A stretch of DNA of 64,000 nt from an uncultured Prevotellaceae bacterium (GCA_947306175.1 CAMZFV010000014.1:1-64000), one strand, 5' to 3'; numbered from the stretch's first letter, positions 1-9,746 are shown. A program made the numbers and translations. Notes: generated by a model from the letters alone, not told the origin.

Positions 1-2197
1 TGGTGCGCTCGTCGGGAGTCAGGTTCTGGAAGAACAGGTGCAGGTCATGTACGCCATCGGCAGCGATAACCTTGGCATCGATTTCCTCCTTGCCGTCGAG
101 GATAGCCTCGCGGATGCCGGGAACGAATACCATGTCACCGGGGTTGTAGTTGAACTCAACATCGGGAGCGATGGTGAAGGGAACGATACCCCAGTTGATG
201 CAGTTGCTGCGATAGCGCTTGGTAGCGTACTCGTAGCAGATGTTGGCGTCACCGCCGAGCACCTTCTGGCACGATGCAGCCTGCTCGCGGGCGGAACCGT
301 CACCAGGCTTGTGGGCGAATACGCAAGAACCGAATGAGGTGTTCTCGGGCTTGGCACCTACCTTAGCGAGAGCGTCGAGCACGTTCTGCGGGCACTTGCC
401 GTCGCGGCGCTCGTGATCCTGCTCCTGGATGCGCTTGCTCAGGCCAACGTACTCGGGCACGCGGCGTGACAGGGCGAACTCAGAGAGCTTCAGCGGGTTG
501 GAGCGGTAGCTCGAGGTCTCGCCGCTGGGAATCAACTCGTCGGTGGTGGTTACGCTGTCGTGGATAACGGCTGCCAGTTCGAGCAGCATGTTGTCCTCCA
601 TCTGGTACATCTTGGGCCAGTCCTTGATGTTGGGACCATAGCGCAGCTCAACGTCGGCATTAGCCTTGTCGAAGCCGTAATAAACGCGGCGCTCATAGAT
701 GCTGGCATCGTACTGATAAGGTTTGTGGTCGTCGGTGTAGTCAACGTCGGTAGCTGCAGTGATAATACCGCCGTTAGCTGCGGTAGCAGCAATGGAGCGG
801 GCATCCATCAGGGCAACCAGCGAGATCTGACCCTGGCCGGGCTTGGAACCCTCGCGGTTGGGGAAGTTGCGGGTGGTGTGGCGGATGGACAGGCCGTTGT
901 TGCTGGGCACGTCACCGGCACCGAAGCAAGGACCGCAGAATGCGGGCTTGATGATTACACCAGTCTCGAGGAGCTCTTCAACGATGCGCTCACGAACGGT
1001 AGCCATGTAAACGGGAACCGACTGGGGATAAGCGCTCATGGTGAAGTAGTCGTTACCGATGCTCTTGCCGCGCATGATGCTAGCAGCAGCGCTCAGGTTG
1101 TCATAGGTACCGCCCGAGCAACCGGCGATGATACCCTGGTCGGCCTGAACCTTACCGTCCTTCATCACCTTGTCAACGAGGTCGCACTGTACCTTGTCGC
1201 CAAAGCGCTTCTTGGTGTCTTCCTCGACCTTGCGCAGGATCTCGACGGGATTAGCCTGCAGCTCGTGGATGGTGAAGGCGTTGCTGGGGTGGTAGGGCAG
1301 AGCGATCATACACTCCTGAGTGCTCAGGTCGATCTTGATCATGCTGTCATAGTAAGCCACCTCACCGGGTTGGAGCACCTTGAAGTCCTCGGGACGCTCG
1401 TGGATCTCGTAGTGGTGCTTCACCTCGTCGTCGGTAACCCAGATCGAGCTCAAGCAGGTGGTCTCGGTGGTCATGATGTCGATACCGTTACGGAAGTCGA
1501 TGGGCAGGTTCTTCACGCCAGGACCAGCGAACTCGAGCACTTTGTTCTTTACAAAGCCGCTCTCGAAGGTGGCCTTTACCAGCGAGATAGCAACGTCATG
1601 GGGACCTACACCCTTCTTGGGTGCGCCTTCCAGCCATACCAGGACAACCTCGGGAGCGTTGATGTCCCAAGTGTTGCGCAGCAGCTGCTTCACGAGCTCA
1701 CCACCGCCTTCGCCGACGCCCATGTTACCGAGCGAACCGTAGCGGGTGTGGCTGTCGCTACCCAGAATCATGTTACCGCACTTCACCATTGCCTCGCGGG
1801 CGAACTGGTGGATAACGGCCTGGTTAGCGGGAACGTAGATACCGCCGTACTTCTTGGCAGCCGAGAGACCGAACACGTGGTCATCCTCGTTGATGGTGCC
1901 GCCGACAGCGCACAGCGAGTTGTGGCAGTTGGTCATTGCGTAGGGCAGGGGGAACTTCTCGAGACCACTGGCGCGGGCGGTTTGGATAATGCCCACGTAG
2001 GTGATGTCGTGCGACATCATCGCGTCAAAGCGGATGCGCATCTTCTTGCCCTTGCTGCCGTCCACGTCGTGACCGCGCAGGATGCCGTAGGTGATGGTGT
2101 TCTCACGAGCCTCGTCAGGCGTGGGAAGACCAGTAGCATCAGTGCGAATTTCGTTACCGTTGATTAAGTAAACTCCTTGTTTGATTAATTCTACCAT
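1..2197 (-). CDS. Aconitase-family hydratase (aconitate hydratase / YbhJ-like), C-terminus cut by window edge
   Basis: Minus-strand frame from ATG at 2197 (MVELIKQGVYLINGNEIRTDATGLPTPDEARENTITYGILRGHD...), with MTNCHNSLCAVGG, GSDSHTRYGSLGNMGVGEGG and the aconitase swivel region. Not in the ORF track because it runs off the edge. Confidence 0.88.
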   Translation of the reverse strand, partial: MVELIKQGVYLINGNEIRTDATGLPTPDEARENTITYGILRGHDVDGSKGKKMRIRFDAMMSHDITYVGIIQTARASGLEKFPLPYAMTNCHNSLCAVGGTINEDDHVFGLSAAKKYGGIYVPANQAVIHQFAREAMVKCGNMILGSDSHTRYGSLGNMGVGEGGGELVKQLLRNTWDINAPEVVLVWLEGAPKKGVGPHDVAISLVKATFESGFVKNKVLEFAGPGVKNLPIDFRNGIDIMTTETTCLSSIWVTDDEVKHHYEIHERPEDFKVLQPGEVAYYDSMIKIDLSTQECMIALPYHPSNAFTIHELQANPVEILRKVEEDTKKRFGDKVQCDLVDKVMKDGKVQADQGIIAGCSGGTYDNLSAAASIMRGKSIGNDYFTMSAYPQSVPVYMATVRERIVEELLETGVIIKPAFCGPCFGAGDVPSNNGLSIRHTTRNFPNREGSKPGQGQISLVALMDARSIAATAANGGIITAATDVDYTDDHKPYQYDASIYERRVYYGFDKANADVELRYGPNIKDWPKMYQMEDNMLLELAAVIHDSVTTTDELIPSGETSSYRSNPLKLSEFALSRRVPEYVGLSKRIQEQDHERRDGKCPQNVLDALAKVGAKPENTSFGSCVFAHKPGDGSAREQAASCQKVLGGDANICYEYATKRYRSNCINWGIVPFTIAPDVEFNYNPGDMVFVPGIREAILDGKEEIDAKVIAADGVHDLHLFFQNLTPDERT

Positions 2198-2230
2198 GAT
2201 AAAATTTTAATGTTAATTGATATTGGGTTA

Positions 2231-3991
2231 TTAATTCAAAATTGTGTGAATAAATAATGTTAGCGCAACCATGTCGGCACTGCCGCCGGGGGAGACGTTG
2301 CGCGCAATGAAATCGCGGTTCATCTCTTCCATACCAGTGGCGCTGTAGCCGTTGAGTAGCGTCAATGCCTCTTGCTTGACCTGCTGGGCCTGGTCATAGC
2401 CCACACGGTGGATGACGTTGGTGTCGTCCAGCTGGCTCATGATGAGCAACAGCAGTTTGTGGCAGGCGGTCTCGGCATTCTCAGCAAGGTAGCCGCGATA
2501 GGCGGGCAGCCAGTCGTTGAACAGTCGCTCGTAACCTGCTTTGGCCAGGTCAAGGGCTCCTGTCACACGGTGCGCATTCACGGCATCGTTGCCGTGGGTG
2601 CCCGCCGTAGGAGCAAAGCCTTTTGCGACCTGCATGATGAGGTCACGCAACTGCTGTTCATCAACATTCCCGTCATGCTTCATGCACCATGCTCCAGCCA
2701 GCGTGGCCAGTCCCATCGAGAACAATGCGCCGCGGTGGGTGTTCACGCCGCCAGTGGCATTAAGCATGGCCCGCTCGGCCTCAATGCCGATCTGACGCAC
2801 TTCCTCAGTCTTGGGCATTGTTTCATTATAGCCCAGTAACGCCAGTTTGACGAAGTAGGGCTGCAAGGCATCGATGCTCCTGCCCATCAGTGCCAGGTTC
2901 ATGTCCTTGTGGGCCCCGTTGTCGTTGCGGTCCACCAGCCCGGGCTTGGGTGTGGTGTGCAGCTCGGTGCGCAGGGCATCGGTTGCCAGATGGGCGATGA
3001 GGTAGGGGACAGTGGTCGCAGGCACGAGGGCTGCGGCTTGGCTCAGCGAGCCTTCAGCCAGCGCTTGGCGCAATCGTGTGGCGCTCACGGGTTGTCCGTC
3101 TTTCGTCAGGCGTTCGATGGTTTTTACCGTGATGCCGTGTTGCGGCAACTGTTCCTGCATGAGCTCGTTGTACCGTGCTGTCAATGCGTCAATTGGCTCG
3201 CTGCCCACGTAGCGTGTCGTTACGCCTAGGGCGGGATCGATATGGCGGGCGAACAGGTCCAGATCCAGCGTGATGTGGGTATCGGTCGCGTCGGTTACTT
3301 GCTTGAGGAAGTAGGTGGGGAAGGTCAACTCGCTGATGGCGTAGTCACTGCCCTCGACCACCACGACGTTGTCCAGCCCCATGCAACCGGCCTGTATCAT
3401 GGCCAGCCGCTCATCATAGCTGAAGATGGAGCGGTCCTCACGCACGGCGATAACATACAGTGTCGATGAGTTAGCGGCTGCCTGTTCCACCAGATAACGG
3501 TGTCCCAGGGTAAACGGGTTGGCGTTCATCACGATGGCAGCAGCGCCATCGGGGCGGTCACCACGCGTGCGGCGCAGGTAGTCAGTATAACGGCTGATGC
3601 CTCTCATGCCGTTCTCCATCAGGATGGCACGGGGAGCGCTGGCGATGATCCTGAAGCCCATGCTCTCAAACACCGTTCGGTTGTCGGGCTTGGTATAAAC
3701 CTTCACCGAGTCGGCTCCCTGCTGGTTGGCCATGCCGATGAGGTGTGAAATCAGCTTGTTGCTCAAGCCGGTCTCGCGGGCGGCCTCGCCGACGGCTATG
3801 CACTTGATCACGTTGCCCTGCAAGCCCCCACCGGCAATGATGTTACCATCGTCATCGGTGACGGCGGCATAGTAGTCCACGTCTTCCAGGCGCAGGCCAC
3901 TGTCGGCAAGGAAACGCTCCACCCGTGTCCTGTTGGACTTGAGCGAGAGCGGCATGTCGCAGATTTCAAAGTTATCGTACATAGTCGTCAA
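2231..3991 (-). CDS. [Citrate (pro-3S)-lyase] ligase (CitC) fused to triphosphoribosyl-dephospho-CoA synthase (CitG)
   Basis: 586 aa: N-terminal GNAT plus nucleotidyltransferase (VMNANPFTLGHRYLVEQAA) typical of CitC, then C-terminal CitG (TTPKPGLVDRNDNGAHKDMN, GVNTHRGALFSMGL). Confidence 0.9.
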   Translation of the reverse strand: MTTMYDNFEICDMPLSLKSNRTRVERFLADSGLRLEDVDYYAAVTDDDGNIIAGGGLQGNVIKCIAVGEAARETGLSNKLISHLIGMANQQGADSVKVYTKPDNRTVFESMGFRIIASAPRAILMENGMRGISRYTDYLRRTRGDRPDGAAAIVMNANPFTLGHRYLVEQAAANSSTLYVIAVREDRSIFSYDERLAMIQAGCMGLDNVVVVEGSDYAISELTFPTYFLKQVTDATDTHITLDLDLFARHIDPALGVTTRYVGSEPIDALTARYNELMQEQLPQHGITVKTIERLTKDGQPVSATRLRQALAEGSLSQAAALVPATTVPYLIAHLATDALRTELHTTPKPGLVDRNDNGAHKDMNLALMGRSIDALQPYFVKLALLGYNETMPKTEEVRQIGIEAERAMLNATGGVNTHRGALFSMGLATLAGAWCMKHDGNVDEQQLRDLIMQVAKGFAPTAGTHGNDAVNAHRVTGALDLAKAGYERLFNDWLPAYRGYLAENAETACHKLLLLIMSQLDDTNVIHRVGYDQAQQVKQEALTLLNGYSATGMEEMNRDFIARNVSPGGSADMVALTLFIHTILN

Positions 3992-4475
3992 TCATCTGTT
4001 GGATATGGGCCATCAGCTCCTCTTGCGAGTGGCTGTGGTTGCGCATACACCAGCGGGCCTCATGGTCGCACAATAGGCAGCGGCGCGGTTCTCCACCCAC
4101 CGTCTGGCGGCTGATGGGAGTGCCGTCGGCACCCATGACATCAATGTCGAACAGCCGCCCTAGCGGGTGGCTGTCTTCGATGTCGCAGGTCACACGTTTG
4201 GCCTCCATCGCCGGCAAGTCGGTGATGAGGTAAGCCTCATAGCCGGTTGCCAGGTCGCGGGCTCGTGCCGCTTGCACATGCTCGCCCAGTCGGTCGAGCA
4301 GTGCGGTCAAGGCCGCCTGTGCGGTCACCACCGAGTAGAGATTACGCTTGACGCTGCCGGGCATCACCACCGTCAGGCACACGAGTGTGCTGCCGGGATG
4401 CTGCTGCATTAACTGCTGTTGCAGCGCGTGACGGTTGTCACGGCTTTGCAGTAGGGCGTCGAGCGTAATCTCCAT
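3972..4475 (-). CDS. citX: Apo-citrate lyase phosphoribosyl-dephospho-CoA transferase
   Basis: 167 aa CitX-like protein (SRDNRHALQQQLM, RRCLLCDHEARWCMRNHSHSQEEL); overlaps the downstream citC-citG start by 20 nt. Confidence 0.88.
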   Translation of the reverse strand: MEITLDALLQSRDNRHALQQQLMQQHPGSTLVCLTVVMPGSVKRNLYSVVTAQAALTALLDRLGEHVQAARARDLATGYEAYLITDLPAMEAKRVTCDIEDSHPLGRLFDIDVMGADGTPISRQTVGGEPRRCLLCDHEARWCMRNHSHSQEELMAHIQQMIDDYVR

Positions 4476-4510
4476 CGCTGATGTTATAGGGTCAGTCTAA
4501 ATACGTTGAT

Positions 4511-6049
4511 TTAGCCTACGATGTTCTTGATTACGTCCTGTACCGAGCCGTCGCGGTTCAATACGACGCCCACAACCTTGTCACCGAAGGGCAGGGGAGC
4601 GGGATCGCCGATGATCGAACGGGCCTTGGCAGCCAGGTCGTGGATGTCCACGATGTTCAGGCCAGCGGCAACAAGGCGCTCTTTGATTTCGGGACGGTTG
4701 GGGTTAACGGCGATACCGTACTCGGTAACGACAACGTCAACGTTGCTGCCCGGGGTGATCAAGGTAGTTACCTCGTCAACGACGCAGGGGATGCGGCCGC
4801 GCAGCAGCGGGCAAACGATTACTGACAAGGCCGAGTCGGCAGCAGTGTCGGGGTGACCGCCGATAGCGCCACGGATAATACCGTCGCTACCAACGAGCAC
4901 GTTCACGTTGAAGTTCACGTCAACCTCGAGAGCCGACAGGATAACGACATCCAGGAAGTGGGTAGCGGAACCCGGCTCCAGCATGGCGGCATACTCGTTG
5001 GCCGAAACACACTTGTGCATCGGGTCGGTCATCAGTGACTCGGCAGCTACCTTGTCAAACGACTGAACGTCGATCAGACGGCCAATCAGACCCTCCTGGT
5101 GCAGTTTCACCATGTGACTGGTGATGCCACCCAGGGCGAAGCTGGCCTTGATGCCCTTGTCAATCATTCCCTGACGCAGATACTTGGTCACGGCGAGCGA
5201 AGCACCGCCCGAACCGGTCTGCAGTGAGAAGCCGTTCTCAAAGTAACCGCTGTTCATCACCACCTTGGCAGCCTGCTTGGCGAGCAGGATGTCGCGCGGG
5301 TTCTTGGTGTCGCGGATGGCACCCGAGGAAATCTTGCTCGAGTCACCCACCGAGTCAACGACAACGACGTAGTCCACGTCGGCCTCGCTGATGGCGTTGT
5401 GCTGGTTGGGATAGTCCACCAGGTCGTCGGTCAGGATGACAGTGTGGTCAGCATACTTGGCATCGGGTAGGGCGTAACCTATGGAACCGCAGATGCTCTT
5501 GGCATTCTCGCTGGTAGAGAAACCGGCAGCGTTGCCCAGGGGGTCGCACGACGAGGCGCCCAGGAAGGCGACATCGATGTGCAGCTCACCGCTCTTGATG
5601 GCATAGCCGCGCGAACCGTGGCTACGGAACACAACGGGCTTCTCCATCAGGCCGTGCGATACCTCGGTAGCGAGGGCACCGCGCAGACCGCTGGTGTGCA
5701 ACTGGGTGATCACGCCGTTCTTGATGTGGTCGATCAGGGGCTCATGCACGTCGATAAGACTCGACGAGGCAAGAGTCAGGTTCTTGAAGCCCATCTCGGC
5801 GAGCTTGGCAACTACCATGTTGATGACCTTGTCACCGCCGCGGAAGTGGTGGTGGAACGAGATGGTCATACCGTCCTTCAGGCCGCTCTTCTTGATGGCT
5901 TCCTCAAGGGTCACCACCTTGTTGCGCTTGCGCTGCAACTCGAAGCGGGGGGTCGGGTCTTTCTTCATCGTGGAGTCGTTATAGACTTCCTTGTTCATCT
6001 GCTTTGCAGCCTCGGCAATCAGGGCTGCTCTATCTTTGATACTGTTCAT
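4511..6049 (-). CDS. citF: Citrate lyase alpha subunit (citrate CoA-transferase)
   Basis: 512 aa CitF (KSGLKDGMTISFHHHFRGGD; SGVITQLHTSGLRG; GHPDTAADSALSVIVCPLLRGRIPC). Confidence 0.95.
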   Translation of the reverse strand: MNSIKDRAALIAEAAKQMNKEVYNDSTMKKDPTPRFELQRKRNKVVTLEEAIKKSGLKDGMTISFHHHFRGGDKVINMVVAKLAEMGFKNLTLASSSLIDVHEPLIDHIKNGVITQLHTSGLRGALATEVSHGLMEKPVVFRSHGSRGYAIKSGELHIDVAFLGASSCDPLGNAAGFSTSENAKSICGSIGYALPDAKYADHTVILTDDLVDYPNQHNAISEADVDYVVVVDSVGDSSKISSGAIRDTKNPRDILLAKQAAKVVMNSGYFENGFSLQTGSGGASLAVTKYLRQGMIDKGIKASFALGGITSHMVKLHQEGLIGRLIDVQSFDKVAAESLMTDPMHKCVSANEYAAMLEPGSATHFLDVVILSALEVDVNFNVNVLVGSDGIIRGAIGGHPDTAADSALSVIVCPLLRGRIPCVVDEVTTLITPGSNVDVVVTEYGIAVNPNRPEIKERLVAAGLNIVDIHDLAAKARSIIGDPAPLPFGDKVVGVVLNRDGSVQDVIKNIVG

Positions 6050-6951
6050 GCTAAGTCCTCCTTTGTCAAGATGCCCGACGCGATGGCCAGGTCGATGGTA
6101 CGTTGTGCTCTGATAACCACGGGGCGGTCAACCATTTTACCGTTGACGGCGATAACGCCACTGCCGCGCTTCTCGGCTTCCTTGATAGCGGCGATGATGG
6201 TCTTGGCCTTCTCAATTTCCTTCTCCTTGGGAGCGAATATCTCATTGACAACCTCGATTTGGCGAGGATTGATGATGGATTTGCCGTCAAAGCCCATAGC
6301 CTTGATCATTTCAACCTCGCGACGGAAGGTGTCCATATCGTTGAGGTTGCTGAACACGGTGTCCAGAGCGTCGATGCCGGCAGCACGGGCAGCCGTTACG
6401 ATGCACTGACGAGCCATGAGCAGCTCCATACCGAAGTTGGGCGAGTCACCCGACGTGCGTTGTGCCTTCAGGTTAGCGCAGTAGTCCTCAGCGCCCAGGG
6501 CAATACCCATCATACGCTTGCTGGCGGTGGCGATGGCATAAGCGTTGAGCGCGCCCAGCGTGCTCTCGATAGCGGCCATGATCTGGGTGCGGCCTACGCA
6601 GCCCAGTTCGGTCTCCACCTTGATGATTTCCTCTTCGAGCTCCTTAACCTCCTCGGCGGTCTCGGTCTTGGGCATGCGGATGACATGCACACCAGCCTTA
6701 ACCACGGCCTCAACGTCCTTCTTGCCGTAGGGGGTGCTCAGCGGGTTGATACGTACCACCATCTCGGTCGTGCCATAGTCGATGGTCTTGAGTGCGTTGT
6801 GAACCAGCAGACGCGCAGCGTCCTTCTCGGCCATCGAGACAGAGTCCTCGAGGTCGAGCATGATTGAATCGGGACCGTAGATGTGAGCGTCGGCCATCAT
6901 TCCCGGGTTGTTACCAGGGACAAACATCATTGTTCTTCTGAGTCGTTGCAT
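6046..6951 (-). CDS. citE: Citrate lyase beta subunit (citryl-CoA lyase)
   Basis: 301 aa CitE (RRTMMFVPGNNPGMM, DSIMLDLEDSV, GFDGKSIINPRQIEVVN). Confidence 0.95.
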   Translation of the reverse strand: MQRLRRTMMFVPGNNPGMMADAHIYGPDSIMLDLEDSVSMAEKDAARLLVHNALKTIDYGTTEMVVRINPLSTPYGKKDVEAVVKAGVHVIRMPKTETAEEVKELEEEIIKVETELGCVGRTQIMAAIESTLGALNAYAIATASKRMMGIALGAEDYCANLKAQRTSGDSPNFGMELLMARQCIVTAARAAGIDALDTVFSNLNDMDTFRREVEMIKAMGFDGKSIINPRQIEVVNEIFAPKEKEIEKAKTIIAAIKEAEKRGSGVIAVNGKMVDRPVVIRAQRTIDLAIASGILTKEDLA

Positions 6952-6988
6952 AACAATTTTCTCGTTTTTAGTTGATGGTTTAGGTTAA

Positions 6989-7270
6989 TTAGTCGGCCCA
7001 CACGTCTTTGCCTGTGGCGCGAACGGCGGCTGCCGTCACGCGGGCGCGGATGGTGCAGTCCAGGGCTCCCTTGTCCGTGGCTTTCACCTCGGCTTGGTCG
7101 ATGCCCAGGCCCTGCAGGGTCTCGGTGATAACTTTCTTGATTTGGTCGCCAAACTGATAGGCTACCGTACTGTCAAGATCAATGTGCAGTCCAGCGTTGT
7201 CGTTGGGCGCAATCTGGATGAAAATGTCGCCGGATTCAAGCGTTCCGGCCATTGCCGTTTTGATCTCCAT
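6989..7270 (-). CDS. citD: Citrate lyase acyl carrier protein (gamma subunit)
   Basis: 93 aa, MEIKTAMAGTLESGDIFIQIAPND, first gene of the cit operon. Confidence 0.92.
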   Translation of the reverse strand: MEIKTAMAGTLESGDIFIQIAPNDNAGLHIDLDSTVAYQFGDQIKKVITETLQGLGIDQAEVKATDKGALDCTIRARVTAAAVRATGKDVWAD

Positions 7271-7540
7271 TGTGTAGGTTAAAAACGTTTTTAAAATATG
7301 ATTAATAAATGTTCGTTAATGTAGTCAATTAGTTGATTGTTCAAAACCTTGCGCAAGCTCATGTGCCATGATATTTTGCTTTCAATGGTTGAGGCTTAGC
7401 AGGGTTTATTAAAAAACGCTCAAAATTAGGCATTATTTTAATACTGACAAAATATTTTCAGCACCTTTTTTCGACACCTGAGCCCACTGCTTATGGCACT
7501 ATTTTATAGGCTATTTCAAACTCTAGTTTTACTACATGCA

Positions 7541-7578
7541 AAAGTAAAAAATGACGCCTTGGCGCCGCTTTTTACTTT
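7541..7578 (-). terminator. Putative hairpin terminator downstream of the acyltransferase
   Basis: aaagtaaaaa ... tttttacttt imperfect stem with nested GC-rich section and flanking T/A runs. Confidence 0.45.
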
Positions 7579-7626
7579 CAGTCTGTCATTTTTGCTGATT
7601 TTTCGATAATTCCCGTTTTTGAGGGC

Positions 7627-8724
7627 TTAATTCCGCTTGCTGGAGCCGATGGTCAGCAGGCGCTGCAGCGGCCTCACATAGAAGTGGTGGGATGCCCATG
7701 CGGCAAGCAGTAGCGTGGCATTTTGAACCACGAAGTGCAACACCAGTCGCTGATCGTTGGCGATGCCTAATCTCTTGCACAGCGGTTCCATCAGGAAGTA
7801 TATGCCCACTTGCAGCAGGTAAATCTCAAACGTGTACTGCTGCATGACTTTTAGCGGTTTGATGCACAGTAGTTTGGAAACCTGGCCCATCTTGTTGCTC
7901 GTCAAGGCAAAGGTCATCAGCATGACTACAATCGACGGGGCCTGGATGCAGAATGCCCTGAAACAATGGTCATTCAAATATGTCTTTTCTACCCAGTACA
8001 GCACGCCGGTCAAGGCGATGCCACCCAATTCAATCATGGTGGATAGGCTCGGCGTGAGTCTGTCGGCCAGGCGTTTCCACCATGCGCACTGGGTGATGTT
8101 GTACAAGACAACGCCAGTGGCAAAATCCAGTATCCTGAGGGGCGGGAACTCATACATGTGATAGTAACTGAGCAACAGGCTGGGCGTCTGCTCGTCACGG
8201 CGATAGCCGCCAATGAATTCCAGCAATAGGAGCACCACGATAAGCACTACTTGCCACCTTAGCCTCATGCGGCGCAGTAGCCTGATGATCAGCGGGGAAA
8301 TCAGGTACAGGAAGAACAGCACACAGATCCACCAAGCCACCGCGTTGTAGCCAAAGTAGATATCATGGTTGGAAGACCACGGACTCAGCAATGTCAGATG
8401 GAAAAACAACGGCTTCAAGGCGATGGCGGTTTTTCCCTCGAGATAGACGAACGCGATGATGCAGATGAGCAGTGCCAACAAATGCATGGGATAGAACTTG
8501 GCCAGTTTGTTCCACATGAACCGTACGTGGTCCTGTAGCCCGTAGGACTTGTCAAACCGATGGAACTTAGCGGTGAAAAATCCGCTGTAGGTAAAGCAGA
8601 AAGACGCGCAGACACTGTTCATGAATGTGCTGTTGTCAATCCACAGGTGACCTAACACGATGGTGACAATCGCTAACAGTTGAAGTGTCCCGAGGGCGTA
8701 TAGGTGGTTTCGTTGAGTTCCCAT
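7627..8724 (-). CDS. Acyltransferase 3 family membrane protein
   Basis: Multi-TM protein MGTQRNHLYALGTLQLLAIVTIVLGHLWID...; ORF track extends to 8751, likely ATG at 8724. Confidence 0.8.
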   Translation of the reverse strand: MGTQRNHLYALGTLQLLAIVTIVLGHLWIDNSTFMNSVCASFCFTYSGFFTAKFHRFDKSYGLQDHVRFMWNKLAKFYPMHLLALLICIIAFVYLEGKTAIALKPLFFHLTLLSPWSSNHDIYFGYNAVAWWICVLFFLYLISPLIIRLLRRMRLRWQVVLIVVLLLLEFIGGYRRDEQTPSLLLSYYHMYEFPPLRILDFATGVVLYNITQCAWWKRLADRLTPSLSTMIELGGIALTGVLYWVEKTYLNDHCFRAFCIQAPSIVVMLMTFALTSNKMGQVSKLLCIKPLKVMQQYTFEIYLLQVGIYFLMEPLCKRLGIANDQRLVLHFVVQNATLLLAAWASHHFYVRPLQRLLTIGSSKRN

Positions 8725-8772
8725 GATGAGTTTTTTAGTTTGTCGCTGCAAAGGTAGTGTAATTATTTTACA

Positions 8773-9297
8773 TCAAGGCTGCTGATTTCCTGATAATCTG
8801 CTGTAGCCCACGTCGCCTTCCGCGGCAATCATGCCTTCGTCGGGCGTGTCGTAGCGTAGGGGAGAGGCACCGCTGGCCTGCAGCACGATGCGGCTCAAGG
8901 TCACATCCAGCTCCCGCAGCGTCTCCGCGCGGTTCCTCGCGTTCAGCTGGCATTCCCAGATGACAATCACATTCCATCCCGCGGCCTGTAGCAGCGCCTG
9001 GTTGCGGGCGTCGCGTTCACGGTTGCGCTCAATCTTCTCCCGCCAGAATTCCGCATTCGTCGCTGGCCGACGTTTCTGGCATTCATGCCCGTGCCAGAAG
9101 CACCCATTCACAAAAATCACCGTCCGCCACTTCCGCATCACGATGTCTGGGCGCCCAGGCAACGACTTCACGTACAGGCGATAGCGATACCCCTGACGCC
9201 ACAGCCACCGCCGCACCACCAGCTCCGGCTTGGTATCGCGCCCCCTGATGCGGCTCATGCACCTTCGCCGCTGCTCCCGTGTCATCCTATCCCCCAT
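8773..9297 (-). CDS. vsr: Very short patch repair (Vsr) DNA mismatch endonuclease
   Basis: MTREQRRRCMSRIRGRDTKPELVVRRWLW...LPGRPDIVMRKWRTVIFVNGCFWHGHEC is the Vsr signature. Confidence 0.95.
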   Translation of the reverse strand: MGDRMTREQRRRCMSRIRGRDTKPELVVRRWLWRQGYRYRLYVKSLPGRPDIVMRKWRTVIFVNGCFWHGHECQKRRPATNAEFWREKIERNRERDARNQALLQAAGWNVIVIWECQLNARNRAETLRELDVTLSRIVLQASGASPLRYDTPDEGMIAAEGDVGYSRLSGNQQP

Positions 9298-9347
9298 CCA
9301 ATCAATCTATATCATATATGTTATAGCTTCTATGCCTTCGATAGTTT

Positions 9348-9656
9348 CTATTGATTATCTAGTAGCTTTTTTTGAGCATCATTAAGTATCTTATCAACAG
9401 ATTTTTGTATTATGTCATGATCCTTTTTAATATCTTCAATGACTTCATTTGATCCTTCGAATGTTTCCAAAGGTTTGTGTTCATTCTCATTAACTGGATC
9501 ACTTGATTTCAGAGATTCATTGATGTCATCCTTGGGATCATCTTTGCTTTTCTTCTTTTGTTGCCCGAACCAATAACTAACAATTACAATCAATCCAATT
9601 AAGATGGTGATTAATAATACTATTAATACAATTAATGAAGAATAATTAGTTGTCAT
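9348..9656 (-). CDS. Small single-pass membrane protein, unknown function
   Basis: 102 aa; N-terminal TM (LIVLIVLLITILIGLIVIVSYWFG) followed by a Lys/Asp/Glu-rich tail. Confidence 0.6.
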   Translation of the reverse strand: MTTNYSSLIVLIVLLITILIGLIVIVSYWFGQQKKKSKDDPKDDINESLKSSDPVNENEHKPLETFEGSNEVIEDIKKDHDIIQKSVDKILNDAQKKLLDNQ

Positions 9657-9683
9657 GATGTAAAATGATTAAATTGATTAAAC

Positions 9684-9746
9684 TTATATTTCCCCGCTCA
9701 TCAGTTCGGGCAGGAGACGGTCTCGAGCCTCGCTGAGGTTGCAGAT
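9684..9746 (-). pseudogene. C-terminal relic of a type I restriction specificity subunit (HsdS)
   Basis: Minus-strand translation ICNLSEARDRLLPELMSGEI* closely resembles the typical HsdS C-terminus (LxExRDxLLPKLMSGEI); an in-frame stop lies immediately upstream. Confidence 0.65.

Noticed and set aside
560-2167. 535-aa plus-strand ORF
   Set aside because: Antisense shadow of the aconitase-family hydratase; composition reflects codon bias of the opposite strand and no domain is recognisable.
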